Positions 1 through 11,810 are shown, numbered from the stretch's first letter. The stretch: DNA of 64,000 nucleotides from Rhododendron vialii (GCF_030253575.1 NC_080559.1:34529501-34593500), one strand, 5' to 3'. The notes: a model not told the origin generated them from the letters alone. Made by a program: numbers and translations.

Positions 1-677
1 TGCTAGAGGCTAACGTTTGTTTGCCTTTCTTTTCTTTGTTTTGTTGATCTGGAAAATTTGCCTTGCTTGCTTCATTGCTATTTTGGCACATACTGAATTT
101 TTACCGTTAAAACTACTGAAGAGCAAAGTATTGGTAAAGATGTGGGTAACTTATCAACGCCATTAATTACCCAAAAAAAAAAAAACTCATCAATGCCAAA
201 CCATGAAACCAACTGTGAAATTTGGCTTACCGGTGATTTTTTGGAGTCCTGTTAAGTTTTTGGCAACAGGAATTTTTTTTTTCCTTTTCTAATTTCTCTT
301 TTGGACGACGAAAAGAAGCTGCTCCAATAGGTTGTCCGTTGTTTCTTGGTGCAGCCAGAGGAATGCATGAAGAAAGGAAAGGCATTTTTCCTGGACGTCT
401 AAGTCCTTTTGGGCTTGTATTATGCAACTGTTTTATCCCTTGCTAAGATACTTATAATTCTTTAAAACATTGGTATTTAACCAACATATCCGGAAAGTAT
501 TCAACGTATCTTAGAAGCATTCCTCGCATATTCAAAACGTATCAAAAGTTCAAAATTTTTAATTTATTCGCCATTTATACGACTGCGTATCATTACCCAT
601 AAGTGACTAGTTTCAAAGTATTTAATATCAGTTACCATTAGTGAATTTCAGAGATTCTCAAAGAGTTGACCCGTTTG
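1..677. other. Gene-free left flank
   Basis: No supported gene. The stretch is AT-rich with short homopolymer runs. Open frames here are short, lack family features and read through low-complexity DNA. The bases just before 678 are the former 5' flank of the FMO pseudogene. Confidence 0.5.
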
Positions 678-1116
678 ATGGAGAAACGAGTGGCCATCGG
701 CGCAGGAATAAGCGGCCTTCTAGCCTGCAAATACACCGTAGAGAAGGGATTTCGACCCGTTGTTTTCGAAGCCCTGGCCCAAACCATGGAGTCAACCAAA
801 TCCAAACCCCGAAACACGCTTTCCAGTTCTCCGATATGCCCTGGCCCAGCTCTGTGAGAGACTTGTATCCCACTCACACCCAAGTGATGGAGTACGTAGA
901 GTCTTATGCTCGGCACTTCAACTTGCTGCCCTGTATCAGATTTGAATGTGAAGTGATTGGCATGGATTTTGTTGGAGTTTCTGAGGGGGAGATGGAGTTG
1001 TGGGATTTGTGGGGTGGAAATGGTTGGCCCTTTAGCTCTAGAGGCAAATGGCAGCTACAAGTCAAAGACCAGAAAAGGTGCTCCCAAGAGGTAAGCAAAA
1101 TTTGAGTTTCTTTTGG

Positions 1117-1240
1117 CGGATACCTCAGATGTCCGGATCAGTTTACGCGCATCTCGATTAATTTTAGGGGCTCAATTCCACCGGCAACTAACAGGGAGCT
1201 CGATTAAAACCAGAGCAAAGTCCGTATGGACTAGTTTTTT
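1117..1240. repeat. Dispersed repeat, GTCCGGGCCAACTTACACG type
   Basis: Lies in the former intron 1 of the FMO pseudogene. A similar core (ATGTCCGG..CAGTTTACGCGCA, then a CTCGATTAAT block) recurs near 1980-2015, 8910-8940, 29235-29310 and 43798-43835. The 43.8-kb copy is part of a tRNA-derived SINE, so the others may be fragments of that family. Boundaries are approximate. Confidence 0.45.
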
Positions 1241-2723
1241 GGTGGAAATTTTACTAGTTTCTCGTATTGTGCTCCTTTGTTGAAAAATTTCTTTGGTATA
1301 TCTCGGCAAGAAAAATTTAAAAGGTAAAAAAATACATGGGGGATTACATTTTTAAATAGTTCATGTTAATATTACTTTTGCATGAGTTAATCAAGCGAAA
1401 AACAAAGACAAAAACTAATTTCAACGAAAATATATTCATGAGACGATATGAGAGTACAATCACAAGCTCATGGTAACTTTACGAAAACTCAACTAAAACT
1501 ATCCAGGAAAGTACTTGATTTTTTTTCCCCCCATGTTTACTACACTTTGATAGGAGTGGGAATTCGAGTTCGTGATTCTGTGCATTGGACGATACAGTGG
1601 TTTGCCAAACATCCCAGAGTTCCCACCGGGTCATGATCCACAAACTTTTAATGGTAAGGTCTTGCATTCCATGGACTACTCTGCCATGGCAAATGCAAAT
1701 GTGAAGGAAAGAGAATTGCAGTAATTGGTGTCCAGAAATCTGCTCTCGACATAGCCCCGAATGTGCCGATGTGAATGGTGAGACCAAAAAATAATACTCC
1801 ATACTGTACATTCGGGTGGACGATTTGTGATCAAGTGGAACTAAAAGTACTAGTAATTGTTAATGTTCAGACCAAAGATAACACAGCGTTACTATTCTTG
1901 CGCATTCCAAATGGATTCTCCAATTAAGTGTACAAGATTCGGGTCATTATCATTATTAACTCTTTTTCTAGTATAATTCATGTGTCCGGGCCAACTTACA
2001 CGTACCTTGATTAATCCTGTGATACCACAAATAAAAGAAAATTTTGATGATGATACTCAAAAAGAGTAGTACTGCATTAGGCATTTCAAAGTGTTCGTCT
2101 GTTCAAATCGTTTTTTTCGTGGTTTGTTTTTCTGATACAATCAAATTACGTAGAATTTTTTTTTGCTAAAACTATTGTCAAAAGTCTTTTCATGGTTAAA
2201 CTTCAGAAAAAAGAAACAAAACAAAACGTATGGTTTGAAATTCGGAAAAGCCGATTTTTATAACAATAATAACAAGGGAAGGAGTAATTCATTGATTTCC
2301 TTTCTTGGGTTGGGATTGCTATGAAAAATCTAACCTACAACTAGAAATTGGCTGGTTGTGTTGGGTGTGCGAAACTTAATTCGAATGTTGGGGTTCGACC
2401 TAGAAAGAGGTTTTATGGTAATTAGTAGTCGACCTAAAAAGTGGTATAATTCTAACTAGCTATTAACGATGTAAACCCAAGAATCTAAATATCTATATAA
2501 TATAAAGCAGCAATTTTTGAATTCTCTATATTTTGGACCATCAAATTTTACATATTTTTTCTATAGCTGAGATTTACAGATAGTAAAACTAAAAATATAC
2601 TTGGAAAGAATGAATATTTGAAAGATGGATAAAAGAAAAACTAAAATTAATGTTTCCGAATCTTATTCTGATTCCTTATTTTTGAATTTTCCTTAAACGG
2701 ATTTCAATTTTGAATCCAAAATT

Positions 2724-2724
<1 letters not shown>

Positions 2725-2812
<88 letters not shown>
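2725..2812. repeat. (CT)44 microsatellite
   Basis: Uninterrupted CT dinucleotide run of about 88 bases in the pseudogene region, one of the two longest in the window. Length is likely to vary between individuals. Confidence 0.97.
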
Positions 2813-2814
<2 letters not shown>

Positions 2815-3548
2815 ATTTACCCTTTTTTACCCGCGAGATCCCTTTAATTTCCCAGTCGTTGGATTAAACGAGGTGCGGATTTTTTGGGATAATCCAGGAT
2901 ACCGGATAGAAAAACTACTGATATATATATATATATGTGGGCCCTGTCATTTTTTGAAATTTATTCAGATTGCTAAATGTTTAGTTGGTTGAGTGATTGA
3001 GGGGAAAATTTGATTAATTATATATTTAGTTATTTGATTCATTGCAATATATTGGTGGCAGCAAATGTATTGATTTCGTTGCATCTTGATTCTAAGTCAA
3101 AGTTTTATCTTTGCCTTCATCGGGTTGAAAGTTGAAAGCCAACAAAAATATACATGTACATGTGTTTTCGCATTAGAGTTAATTTTTTATTTAACTTAAT
3201 TTTCTATAGTACATAACTCAAGGGTGTATGGTCCATCCATACTTAACAAAAGACAAGTTGTCGCAATAGATGATTATTTTGATCCAATGGTTTAGGCTCA
3301 TTCTTCTCATTTCAGAAAAAATGGTCACACTTTTTTGCATATATTACACAATTGTCGTGTGAGTTTATTTACTCATAACAATTGTACATTAATGTCTCTG
3401 TGATTTTTCAAAAAAGAAGAAGAGAAGAATACCAAAACTTTCAAAATTCTGTGATAATTTGAAGAATATATCTATAGGGGAGAGTTCCGGGGACAAAAAA
3501 AGACACTCTATCTCAACCATTGAAGCTAATGGCTGAGATTAGAAGTTT

Positions 3549-3981
3549 ACGAGGAATTACTATTGGCTGCAAATTATTCATGATCGTGATTAATTACTCT
3601 TGGCGGCAAAGAATTATATTTGGCCGCAAAAAATTACTCGTAGTCACATAGAATTACTCTTGGCAAAGAATTACTTTTGCCCGCATCAAATTGCACTTGG
3701 CCGCATCGAATTACTTTTGGTTGCATCAAATTGCACTTGGCCGCTACGAATTGTATTTGATCGCATTGAATCGAATAACTCTTGGCCGCATTTAATTGCT
3801 CTTGGCCGCACAGAATTGCACTTGGCCGCAATTCTGTGTGGCCAAGTGCAATTTAATGCTGCAAAGAGTTATTTGATGCGGCCAAGAGTAATTTTTTGCG
3901 ACCAAGTGCAATTCGATGCGGCCAACTGCAATTTGATGCGGTCAAAAGTAATTTTTTGCGGCCAATAGTAATTCTTCACGT
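3549..3981. mobile_element. Foldback element made of ~20-bp GGCCGCA-AATTAC repeats
   Basis: The left half repeats a degenerate unit of about 20-25 bases (AATTACTCTTGGCCGCA-like) in one orientation. Near 3835 the orientation flips, and the right half carries the same unit reversed (GCGGCCAAGAGTAATT-like). The outer ends match as inverted repeats: GAATTACTATTGGC near 3553 and GCCAATAGTAATTC at 3961-3974. The centre is a near-palindrome around TTGCACTTGG..CCAAGTGCAA. There is no transposase-like ORF, and no target duplication could be defined with confidence. Confidence 0.75.
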
Positions 3982-4764
3982 CAGATTCTTTTTCTTTTTA
4001 ACTAATAGGTAAGAGAACAAAATTGTTATTCAATACAATTTGAGCTATTGGTTTAGATGATTTAGAGTTTCATGATCTGTCTGGAATTGAAGATTGTAAG
4101 TTTTTTGTTGGAGCCTTTTGCGTAGATAGTTTCAAACTCTACTCCTTACTTGGTTATATGTAATCTTGAAACTATTTTGCTTTTCTATTTTTCTAGGTTA
4201 GTTAAGGAAATAAGTGCGATATGGGTGTTACTTTTGAGTGAGTGGACGTTCAAAAAATTGAATTCGAGTTGGAATCCCCGTATGATTTTACATTTTTAAT
4301 ATCTCTGATATTATCCTTGAATGCAACTAACGGAATTTAACAGATTTGGCATCGTTTGTTGTGTTAGACTATTTTATGAACTTGGTTAGATGTACATGTT
4401 TGAAGCTTATTCTTAAATTGAAAATTTATGAGAAGTAGATTTTGTTGGGAGAAGGAAAAATTTTCTAATTCAGGGTTATTTGTAATGCTCCTTCTGCATG
4501 AGGTGGGACCATACGCGTATCCGGGACTAACCTCATGTGAGATGGCATTAAAAAGGAACCGTTGTATCCATGAAATAAACTTTGAAAAAGTGGGGTTTGA
4601 GCAATTATTGGTAATGTTATATGAAGCAGATGTAATCCGTACACTCTTTTGTCATTTGAAATAATGGAAGCTGGTTTGAACCGTATATGTATTCAGTTAC
4701 CATAACTAGGAAACCACCTAAAAGTCTCTTTGTGTCGTGATTTGGCTGATTTCTCAACATGTTA

Positions 4765-5003
4765 CTCCCTCCGTTCCATTTTTATTGTTCATTTTCGTTT
4801 TTCGTACCGTTCTTTCAACGCTTATATCTTTTAATATGAATTTCCGAAAATATGCAATATGGATCTTGTTTGATAGTTCTCGATTAGATCTATAATAGTA
4901 CAAAGTTTTCAAAATTATGAAAAACATTGTAGATTGAGAGATATAAGCGTTGAAAGAACGGCACGAAAAACGAAAATGGACAATAAAAATGGGACGGAGG
5001 GAG
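4765..5003. mobile_element. Stowaway MITE
   Basis: Ends read CTCCCTCCGTTCC and GGGACGGAGGGAG, the canonical Stowaway (Tc1/mariner-type) termini, flanked by TA on both sides. The arms are complementary along most of their length (TTTCGTACCGTTCTTTCAACGC against GCGTTGAAAGAACGGCACG). About 239 bp, non-autonomous, located 60-70 bp upstream of exon 4 of the FMO pseudogene. Confidence 0.93.
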
Positions 5004-5968
5004 TATATATCTTTTGTTTCCTGAACAAAAAAGTATTGAAAACCTATTTTACGTTTGCATGGTCGCAGAGATGGGCAATATCAAAGCTTGTTGAGAGCTA
5101 TCTTAGGTGTGAACTTCCCTTGAGCAAGTACAAAATGGTACCAAAACACAGCTTCATGGAGCAGTTTTCTTCATGTAAGGTCCCAATACTTCCCGAGAAA
5201 TTCTATAGAATGGTGAACGAAGGAAGCATTGTATTGAAGAAATCACAAAGCTGAGTTTCTGCAGTGAAGGTTTAGTCATCGACGGAGAAGTCGAGCCTCT
5301 GCGAGCAGATGTTGTGATTCTTGCCACTGGCTTCAAAAGTGATGAGAAGCTCAAGAACATGTTCTCATCTCTGACATTCCAACAATTCATACATGGGCCA
5401 TCTACCACACAAGTTGTCCTCTACAAGTTAGAATCTTTCCAATCTCCAAAATTGTTGCATTATAAAACTAAACACAAAGTTTTTTTTTTTTTTTTTGAGC
5501 GACCAAGAAGAATTTCATTAATATTTATAAAGATCAAAGATGAAATGATTGAAATCGGTACATTGGATTGTTACATTTTTTCGATCCAATATAACAACCT
5601 CTTTCTTTAACTGCAGGCAAATCATTCACCCTCGAATTCCACAACTGGCAATGATAGGATACTCCGAGAGTCTTTCGAATCTACACGAGTCTGAAATCCA
5701 GTGTCAATGGCTATCGCGTTTTCTCTGCGGATCCATTGAATTGTGTGGAATTGGAGAGATGGAAAAGGAAATTGTACTATGGGAAAATTACACGAAGAGA
5801 TGTGCCGGCAAGTTTCGTTGGAGATCTTGTTGTATTGGTATCCCGGTATGGTACAATGACGAGATGTGCAGAGACACGGGGTGTGAACCCAGAAGGAAGA
5901 AGGGTTTCGCAGAGTGGTTTGAGCCATATGGACCTTCGGACTATGTTGGACTTACCATGACACAATAG

Positions 5969-6114
5969 ATAAAAATTCGGAAAAATGATGGCCAAGGACG
6001 TGTTTTGATAATTAATACCTGCTAAGGACATACTAAGAACATTTGTTAATATTGAAAATGTCATTGACGTGTATTAATTATCAAAATACGTCATCAGCCG
6101 TTATTTTCCCTAAA
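5969..6114. other. 3' flank of the FMO pseudogene
   Basis: No gene. Contains a weak inverted pair (GTGTTTTGATAATTAAT and ATTAATTATCAAAATACGTC) suggesting a short MITE at about 5998-6092. Confidence 0.4.
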
Positions 6115-6845
6115 AATCCAGAAATCAGAAGAATTCACTCTTTGGAGTTTAGACATAGGAATTGATCACGGAATCAAGCACTAAAGTGCAATGATGGACA
6201 AGATTTTGCAAGGAGTTTTGCGAGACTCGCTTCTATAATACTACTAATAATCTTTCACCACTATTGATGACTGTTGACCAAATATCGGTGTTGACCATTG
6301 ACCATCGATGTTGACCATTGAGAACGTTCTTAGATGTTCTCAAGTCTGAGAACATTATCAGCACACGCCTAGATTTAATGGTAACACTTACTGGTGGATA
6401 TTTTAAAGCTTAGAACGTTCTCAGAGCATTCTCTCTTAGCACACGCTTAGACTTATGGTAATTTATTCTCCAACGTTCTCAGGTCTGAAAATATTCTCAT
6501 GCGTTTCTCAGCACTGATAACATTCTTAGCACATGCTTGATTTAGAGTTAATTCATTCTTAGTACTAAGAACATTATTAGCACATGTCTAGACTTAATGG
6601 TAATTTGTTCTCTAATGTTCTTAGCTCTTAGAAAGTTCTCAGTACATGCCTAAACTTAGTGATAATTAAAAAAAGTATTATATCTTAATGAGAATTAAGG
6701 TACAATTTTCTATACCTAGTGGTAAAAAGTCAATGGCGGGTCTAACTCTTCGGAGTTTAGACATATAAATCGAGTATAGATTCAAGCACTAAAGAGCATA
6801 AGTGGACAAGATTTTACAAGTTATGGTTTGCAGGACTCACTTTTT
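6115..6845. repeat. Direct repeats flanking a degenerate minisatellite
   Basis: Two ~110-bp direct copies (about 6115-6232 and 6736-6845) share CGGAGTTTAGACATA, then ATTCAAGCACTAAAG and GGACAAGATTTT. Between them are about four degenerate units carrying TTAGCACACGC, TAGACTTA-TGGTAATT and AACGTTCTCAGGTCTGA. No ORF. Could be a short LTR-like remnant or a tandem array with larger terminal units. Confidence 0.7.
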
Positions 6846-7080
6846 TAAAAAATTTCATCCATATACTACTTTCTATGGGAGAATTTTTGAGAGATCCACT
6901 ATAGCATGTTTCTAATCCTACTAGTCCACTTCTAAAGTTCTTAACCCCTCTAGTCCACTAATAATTCCGATGACAAAACTACCCTATGTAAAGAAACAAG
7001 GGCCTTATTTGGCTAACACAAAAAATATATTTTTCCATTTTATTTGATCTTGTTGCAATCACGTAACCACCACACGTCCA

Positions 7081-7210
7081 CACCTACCACCACCACCACC
7101 TCCGCCGCCACCACCACTCCGCCGCCACCACGACACCAACATAACACGTTATATGTGTGAAAAAAATTTCTCTTTTTGTCTTCCCACCACCACCACCACC
7201 ACCACCATTA
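7081..7210. repeat. (CCA/CCG)n-rich tracts
   Basis: Two trinucleotide tracts (about 7086-7135 and 7186-7209) inside the palindrome array. They create a glycine- and tryptophan-rich open frame on the minus strand that is low-complexity translation, not a gene. Confidence 0.85.
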
Positions 7211-7740
7211 TCTCCGCCACCATGCCAACATATAACGTTATATGTGACAAAAATTTCTACTTTCTTTTTTTTATTCTTGTTTTGAGTCATTCCCTTCTTG
7301 AATCTGTCACTTCTTAACATATAATGTTATATGTGTGACAAATTTTTTTTTTTTTTTTTTTAAACCTATGTTGAGTCATTCCCTTTTATGAATCCACCAC
7401 ACCTTCACATATAAGGTTATCTATCTCAATCTGCGTTCTTGTCTTATGTTTAATACTACATCAACAAAAGTGCACATGTAATCTTATATGTCATAATCTG
7501 TCCTCTGTACGTTGTCAAAAATGAAGATAGATCTGAGACATATAAAATTATCTATGGATATCTGGAACGTATTTTTTGCCAACACAAGCACATACAATAT
7601 CATATGTGCATATCTGAACTTTGTACCATGTCAAATATATTCTCTGCATGTTGAAACAATGCATATATAAACTTATATGTCACAATTCATATGTTCTCTG
7701 CATGTGTTTTATGCCAAACACAATCACGTATAATATTTAG
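7138..7740. repeat. Minisatellite centred on palindrome ACATATAACGTTATATGT
   Basis: About nine copies of a palindromic core (best at 7228-7245; others near 7138, 7317, 7407, 7474, 7538, 7590, 7661 and 7727). Spacing is near 90 bp for the first four and 52-71 bp afterwards. Each core is usually followed by GTGACAAA or a similar string. No coding potential. Confidence 0.75.
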
Positions 7741-8322
7741 CTTTGGTAAAATTCGGTTAACAAGGAGTCAACCGAACCGAACAAAGATCAGGAAAAATGA
7801 AATATGCCAAACATGGCCCAAAAAGTAGTTAAACAATGATGAAGACAAAACAAAGAGGAAGACAGCCTCTTGAACAACACCTTGATTTTTCTGGATCCCT
7901 TGAAAAGCCCATCACAGTTGAGAGGATGTAGATTCCCGTTGATAGCAAATCATGGCAGAAGTATCGTCAGCAATTCCAACTGCCAATTGATAATACCGCC
8001 AATTGATGAGTTGAAATTTAGATTGAAATGAACCCATGCAGTAGAGAAATCACCCCACTCTTTTTTGACGGAAACCTCTCAAACCCACTTTTTAGATGCA
8101 GAATCCCCATACCCATTTTTCTCCGATGGCAGAGAGAGAGGAGGAGGAGGCTGTGCTCCAGATTTATTGTTGGTCCAAGATTTCTCTCTTTATATGACAG
8201 CTTATATAGGAGGATATTTTTGTCTTGATTAACTGGGTTACAAGTTTTTTATAGTAGACCCAAGACCAATTTTTTATACTTTCTAAGGCCAGTTTGTCCA
8301 TCGTCACTGATTTCTTGGTCCG
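7741..8322. other. Intergenic, no gene seen
   Basis: No repeat or gene with support. A 66-codon frame at 8028 has no recognisable family features and no splice or promoter context. Confidence 0.4.
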
Positions 8323-8475
8323 AAAGTTATTCAAATAAATATATTGCTATCCTAGTGCAAATTCCAGGTGAAGTCAAATATTCAACTTTCCCAACTGATT
8401 TCTCATCCAGTGGAGTATTATTATTTTTAAACACAAAGTTGTCTATTCCTTATATAATTATATTTATAATCTTTA

Positions 8476-8713
8476 GGCCCCGTTCCACAACGGAAAAAAA
8501 GTTTTTATTTTTTAAGAAGTCGATTTTAAGCTCAAAAATTATGAATTTATTAAAATCTAAAAATATGCAATATGAATCTTAAAGAAAGATCTCGATGAGA
8601 TCTTTTATACGATGCAAAAAAAATTGAAAATTTATTTTTTATTTACATTATTTTTGTGTTTGAAAATATAAAATAAACTATTTATTTTTTAAGAAAATTT
8701 CTGGAACAGAGCC
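8476..8713. mobile_element. Tourist/Harbinger-like MITE
   Basis: Ends GGCCCCGTTCCA and TGGAACAGAGCC, flanked by TTA on both sides (8473-8475 and 8714-8716), the PIF/Harbinger-type duplication. AT-rich interior with complementary arms. Absent at the matching position of the paralogous copy (after 14628), which supports a later insertion. Confidence 0.75.
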
Positions 8714-8981
8714 TTAGTCAACTTCCCGTGATCAGCCGGGAAATATGGATCATTTGCACTGGACCAAAAATAATCACTACGCCGCTACCGATATTGTACT
8801 TTATTTTGAAAAACATCAAGAATAGTAGTCTCGAAGAAATGTATCGTGTTGAACTGACACACTTGGCTAATTGGGTATAAACCAACCGATATTGTACTTT
8901 TTCGGATAACTCATATGTCCGGGCCAACTTACATTATGTGCTAGTCATTAATAGCATCACATGTTACCAGTAAAGATACAA

Positions 8982-9343
8982 GTACAACAAATGATGCACA
9001 GCAGCTACTCACAGATCGTTTTTGCGCCTATTTCGGATCCCGCAAAGATGATCGGAACCGCTTATGTTGTTCAAAATATATTGTTTAGGGTCCCTGTAAA
9101 TCCGATATCAAGAAAGGCGTTTACAAATCATCCAACTTTGCTTCAAAATATAATTTAGCCTATATTTTGAAGTAAAATTGGATGATTTGTAAACGCTCTT
9201 CTTGATATCGGATTGAGATGATTTTTTACAAGGGCCTTAAAACGAAGTATTTTGAATAAAATAAGCGACTCCAATCAATTTTTGGAATCCCGGACAGATG
9301 CAAAAACAATTTGTGCACATCTGCTATGCATCATTTGTTGTAC
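8982..9343. mobile_element. Long inverted-repeat MITE
   Basis: A 17-bp perfect terminal inverted repeat (GTACAACAAATGATGCA and its complement ending 9343). A second strong arm pair lies inside: GATATCAAGAAAGGCGTTTA (left) and TAAACGCTCTTCTTGATATC (right). Nearly the whole element can fold back. Superfamily not assigned, as no clean target duplication was seen. Confidence 0.8.
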
Positions 9344-9589
9344 ATGTAGCAGTGTTCAGGGGTTACACTTTCCCGCACTGTTAACTAACGTGCGTTTATG
9401 ATACAGCATGCCATTTCATGCGGCAGCACGTTTAGGGGACCAAATCAATCAATGAACAGAATGATTATTATCGTGAATGCGTCCCACCATTTTTTGTCCA
9501 TCAATTGATGATTTGGTATCCCACTTGAGAACACTCTCAATTGATTCCAACCCCAAATCCACTTAACATGGCATACAGATATTGTGACA

Positions 9590-9847
9590 CCCGGTCGGCT
9601 AAATAAGTCATTTTGATTTATTTTTTGTTTTTATTCAAATTTTGTTCGTATCACTTGGCTTATCATCAATTTTTTGAAGATTATTGCATCCTCACGACAA
9701 GAAAAATCTAAAAAGTAAAATTTTTTGACCGAAATCCAATTTTTTTTGAACAAAGACGAAAATAAAAATTGATGATAAGCCAAGTGATATGAAAAAAATT
9801 TGAATAAAGACAAAAAATAAGCCAAAGTAACTTATTTAGCCGAACGG
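9590..9847. mobile_element. MITE, CCGTTCGGCTAAATAAGT family
   Basis: Left end CCCGGTCGGCTAAATAAGT, right end ACTTATTTAGCCGAACGGG. The interior is palindromic (AAGTAAAATTTTTTGACCGAAATCC and similar). Related copies lie at about 15173-15532, 16093-16612, 43999-44250 and 54223-54577. Confidence 0.8.
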
Positions 9848-10439
9848 GAAAGAGATTTTTGGATTCTGACTGTATTTTCACTCATAAAGCAAATTGTTTT
9901 TTCCACCCCTCGACACAACCCTAGGTCCCATGCCAAAAGTTCTAAATACCTCTCCCTTTTAACTAAATTCCATTTTTATTTAATTTCTTAATTTTTTTAT
10001 CTTAATTTTTTAAATTCATTTATCTAATTATTTATTTTTCTCTTTTTCTTTATATTTTTATCTCTTTTATTTATCTCATATATTTTTTAATCTATTTATC
10101 TCTTTCTATCTATTTTTTTTTCTCCAACCTCACTATTGTAATGTGCGCGCCGATAAGAAAAAATTGACATATGTCGGGACTTGATCGAACAACATTGAAA
10201 ATTTTGGATAGTTTAAAATGTGCTCAGGACAATTACCGTACTACAAAGATCAGTTCATTTAATCACCGAATTTGGGAAGCCGAAAATGTTTATTTGTGTG
10301 CTAATTAATAAGTGTGACTTATTATTAGTTATAAAAAAAAGACCAGACAGAATGGAACAAAAATGTTGATTCATGTGCCAAGAATATTTATTTAATATTC
10401 TATATATCTTTTTTCTCTTTTATTTATTTCATATTATTT
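9848..10439. other. Intergenic, AT-rich
   Basis: No gene found. Pyrimidine/A-rich low-complexity DNA at about 9955-10135 (TTTATCT-like runs). Confidence 0.4.
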
Positions 10440-10690
10440 AAGTGCTCCGATTTTCAATCCGGTTGAACCGGTGCGAAGATCTTATTTTTTTTAATCATTT
10501 TATTCTAAATGGTCGTAATGAATTTTTGGCTCTAAGGTCTTTCAACGAGCACTTATTTAGTTTCAAGGCTCTCTTAGGGTGTCCATTAAGATCTTAGAGC
10601 CAAAAATTCATTACGACCATTTAGGATAAAATGATAAAAAAAAAAAAAGATCTTCGCATCGGTTCAACCAGATTGAAAATCCGAACACTT
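10440..10690. mobile_element. Inverted-repeat MITE, copy 1
   Basis: Arms pair along most of the length: CAATCCGGTTGAACCGGTGCGAAGATCTT on the left is mirrored by AAGATCTTCGCATCGGTTCAACC on the right. Also GGCTCTAAGGTCTTTCAACG and its partner. About 251 bp, non-coding. A related copy follows 40 bp downstream. Confidence 0.8.
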
Positions 10691-10730
10691 ATTTTTTTAC
10701 ACCGTTTATATATTAAAAAATATAGTTATT

Positions 10731-10991
10731 AAGTATTTCAATTTTTAATCCGTTTGAACTGGTGTAAAGATCTTATTTTTCTGATAATTTTATCTTAAAT
10801 GGACATAATAGATTTTTGGCTCTAAGGCTTTTCAATGGGCACCCTAGAAAAGCTCTGAAACTAAATGAGGAGTCTTAGGGTACTCGTTGAAAGACCTTAA
10901 AGTCAAAAATTCATTACAATCATTTAGGATAAAATGATCAAAAAATTAAGATCTTCGTACCGATTCAACCGAACTGAAAATTGAAGCCCTT
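10731..10991. mobile_element. Inverted-repeat MITE, copy 2
   Basis: Same family as the neighbour at 10440-10690, more diverged: AATCCGTTTGAACTGGTG (left), CCGATTCAACCGAACTGAAAATT (right), and TTTTTGGCTCTAAGGCTTTTC inside. Side-by-side copies suggest local reinsertion or tandem duplication. Confidence 0.75.
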
Positions 10992-11430
10992 AATTTTTTA
11001 ATCATATTTTTTAATTCGTTACCAACATATTTGTTACCCACATTAGGAAAAAAAGTTAGACAGTCTTAACATATTTGACACCCGAATTTCCAACTACATG
11101 TACTAGGAGTCTTCCTTATGTGGCATTCACAAAAATAGCATGTGCAAGTAAAAATTTTATTGCGGACACTTTTTTTTTTTGGAAGCTTAGAAAAATATGG
11201 GTTGTTACATTAATGTTATACTCATAAATATTCGTTATAATTGAAAATATAATTTGAGTTAACCAGAAACTCTTGGCACCACCTCACCACATGTGTAATC
11301 GTGTAAAACGAGAGTGTATGGGTTGAAGGAATTAGTTTGAGAAGCGCACAATGCCCAGGACACATTGCATTACCCAAAAAAAAATGTGGGAAAGACACTG
11401 AGAATGTAAACGGCAATTCCCGACGAGCAC

Positions 11431-11810
11431 TGCTATGGGTACATATGGCCTGTACATGCCATGCACGTATAGGTTTTGTGGGGCCCATCTCGGGACTCAC
11501 AGATATGATTCGAATCATTTATTATTTTTAAAACTTTTTTATGGAGCCATGTAAAAACTCAGCTCAATCCGATATCGGTAAAGATTTTTTCTGAATTTGT
11601 TGGGGCGAAACTTAGCAGTTAAGTAGTTTCGCTCCTACAAATTCCGAACAAATCATTACCGATATCGGATTGAGCTGATTTTTTACGGGGCTACATAGAA
11701 AAATATTTTAAAAATAATGAACGATTCAAATCATATCCGTGAAACATGAGGTTGACCCCACAAAAAACCGATATGTGCATAATATGTCCATACTCATGTG
11801 TACTAATAGC
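11431..11810. mobile_element. Inverted-repeat MITE with GATATCGGATTGAG core
   Basis: Outer pair GCTATGGGTACATATGG and CATGTGTACTAATAGC. Inner pair CTCAGCTCAATCCGATATCGG and CCGATATCGGATTGAGCTGA, which is exactly complementary. The A2 copy at ~17340 lacks it and reads straight from AACGGCAATTC into TAGAACGAGATGC, an empty site that supports insertion. Confidence 0.85.

Larger units (their letters stand above)
678..5968 (+). pseudogene. Broken FMO1-like flavin monooxygenase copy
   Basis: This is a decayed paralogue of the intact gene at 17962-21317. Exon 1 (678-1090) keeps the FAD-binding GAGISG motif but has lost one residue before it. About 20 bases are missing after FEA, and a frameshift follows, so the rest (PWPSS...WDLWGGNG) is in another frame; the donor GTAAGC at 1091 survives. 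Exon 2 remains at about 1554-1772 with internal deletions. The counterpart of exon 3 was not found in the following ~3.3 kb, which instead hold a (CT)44 run, a foldback element and a Stowaway MITE. Exon 4 (about 5070-5427) keeps PEKFY and VILATGF (the FATGY-type motif) but carries a frameshift with a stop near 5252. Exon 5 (about 5618-5968) is still fully open and ends at TAG 5966-5968. A functional full-length product is very unlikely. Confidence 0.9.
8323..9570. repeat. Duplicated intergenic segment, copy B1
   Basis: Paralogous to 12243-15560. Matching blocks: AGTTATTCAAATAAATATAT (8325 / 12244), GTGAAGTCAAATATTCAAC (8368 / 14600), ATGTATCGTGTTGAACTGAC (8838 / 14680) and CCAAATCAATCAATGAACA (9439 / 15079). 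The copies differ mainly by MITE insertions, consistent with an old tandem duplication. Confidence 0.85.

Noticed and set aside
1448-1811. Separate small genes at 1448-1811 on either strand
   Set aside because: This is the decayed exon 2 of the FMO pseudogene and its antisense.
7084-7320. Glycine-rich protein on the minus strand
   Set aside because: It is translation of CCA/CCG trinucleotide repeats inside a minisatellite, with no promoter or conserved context.
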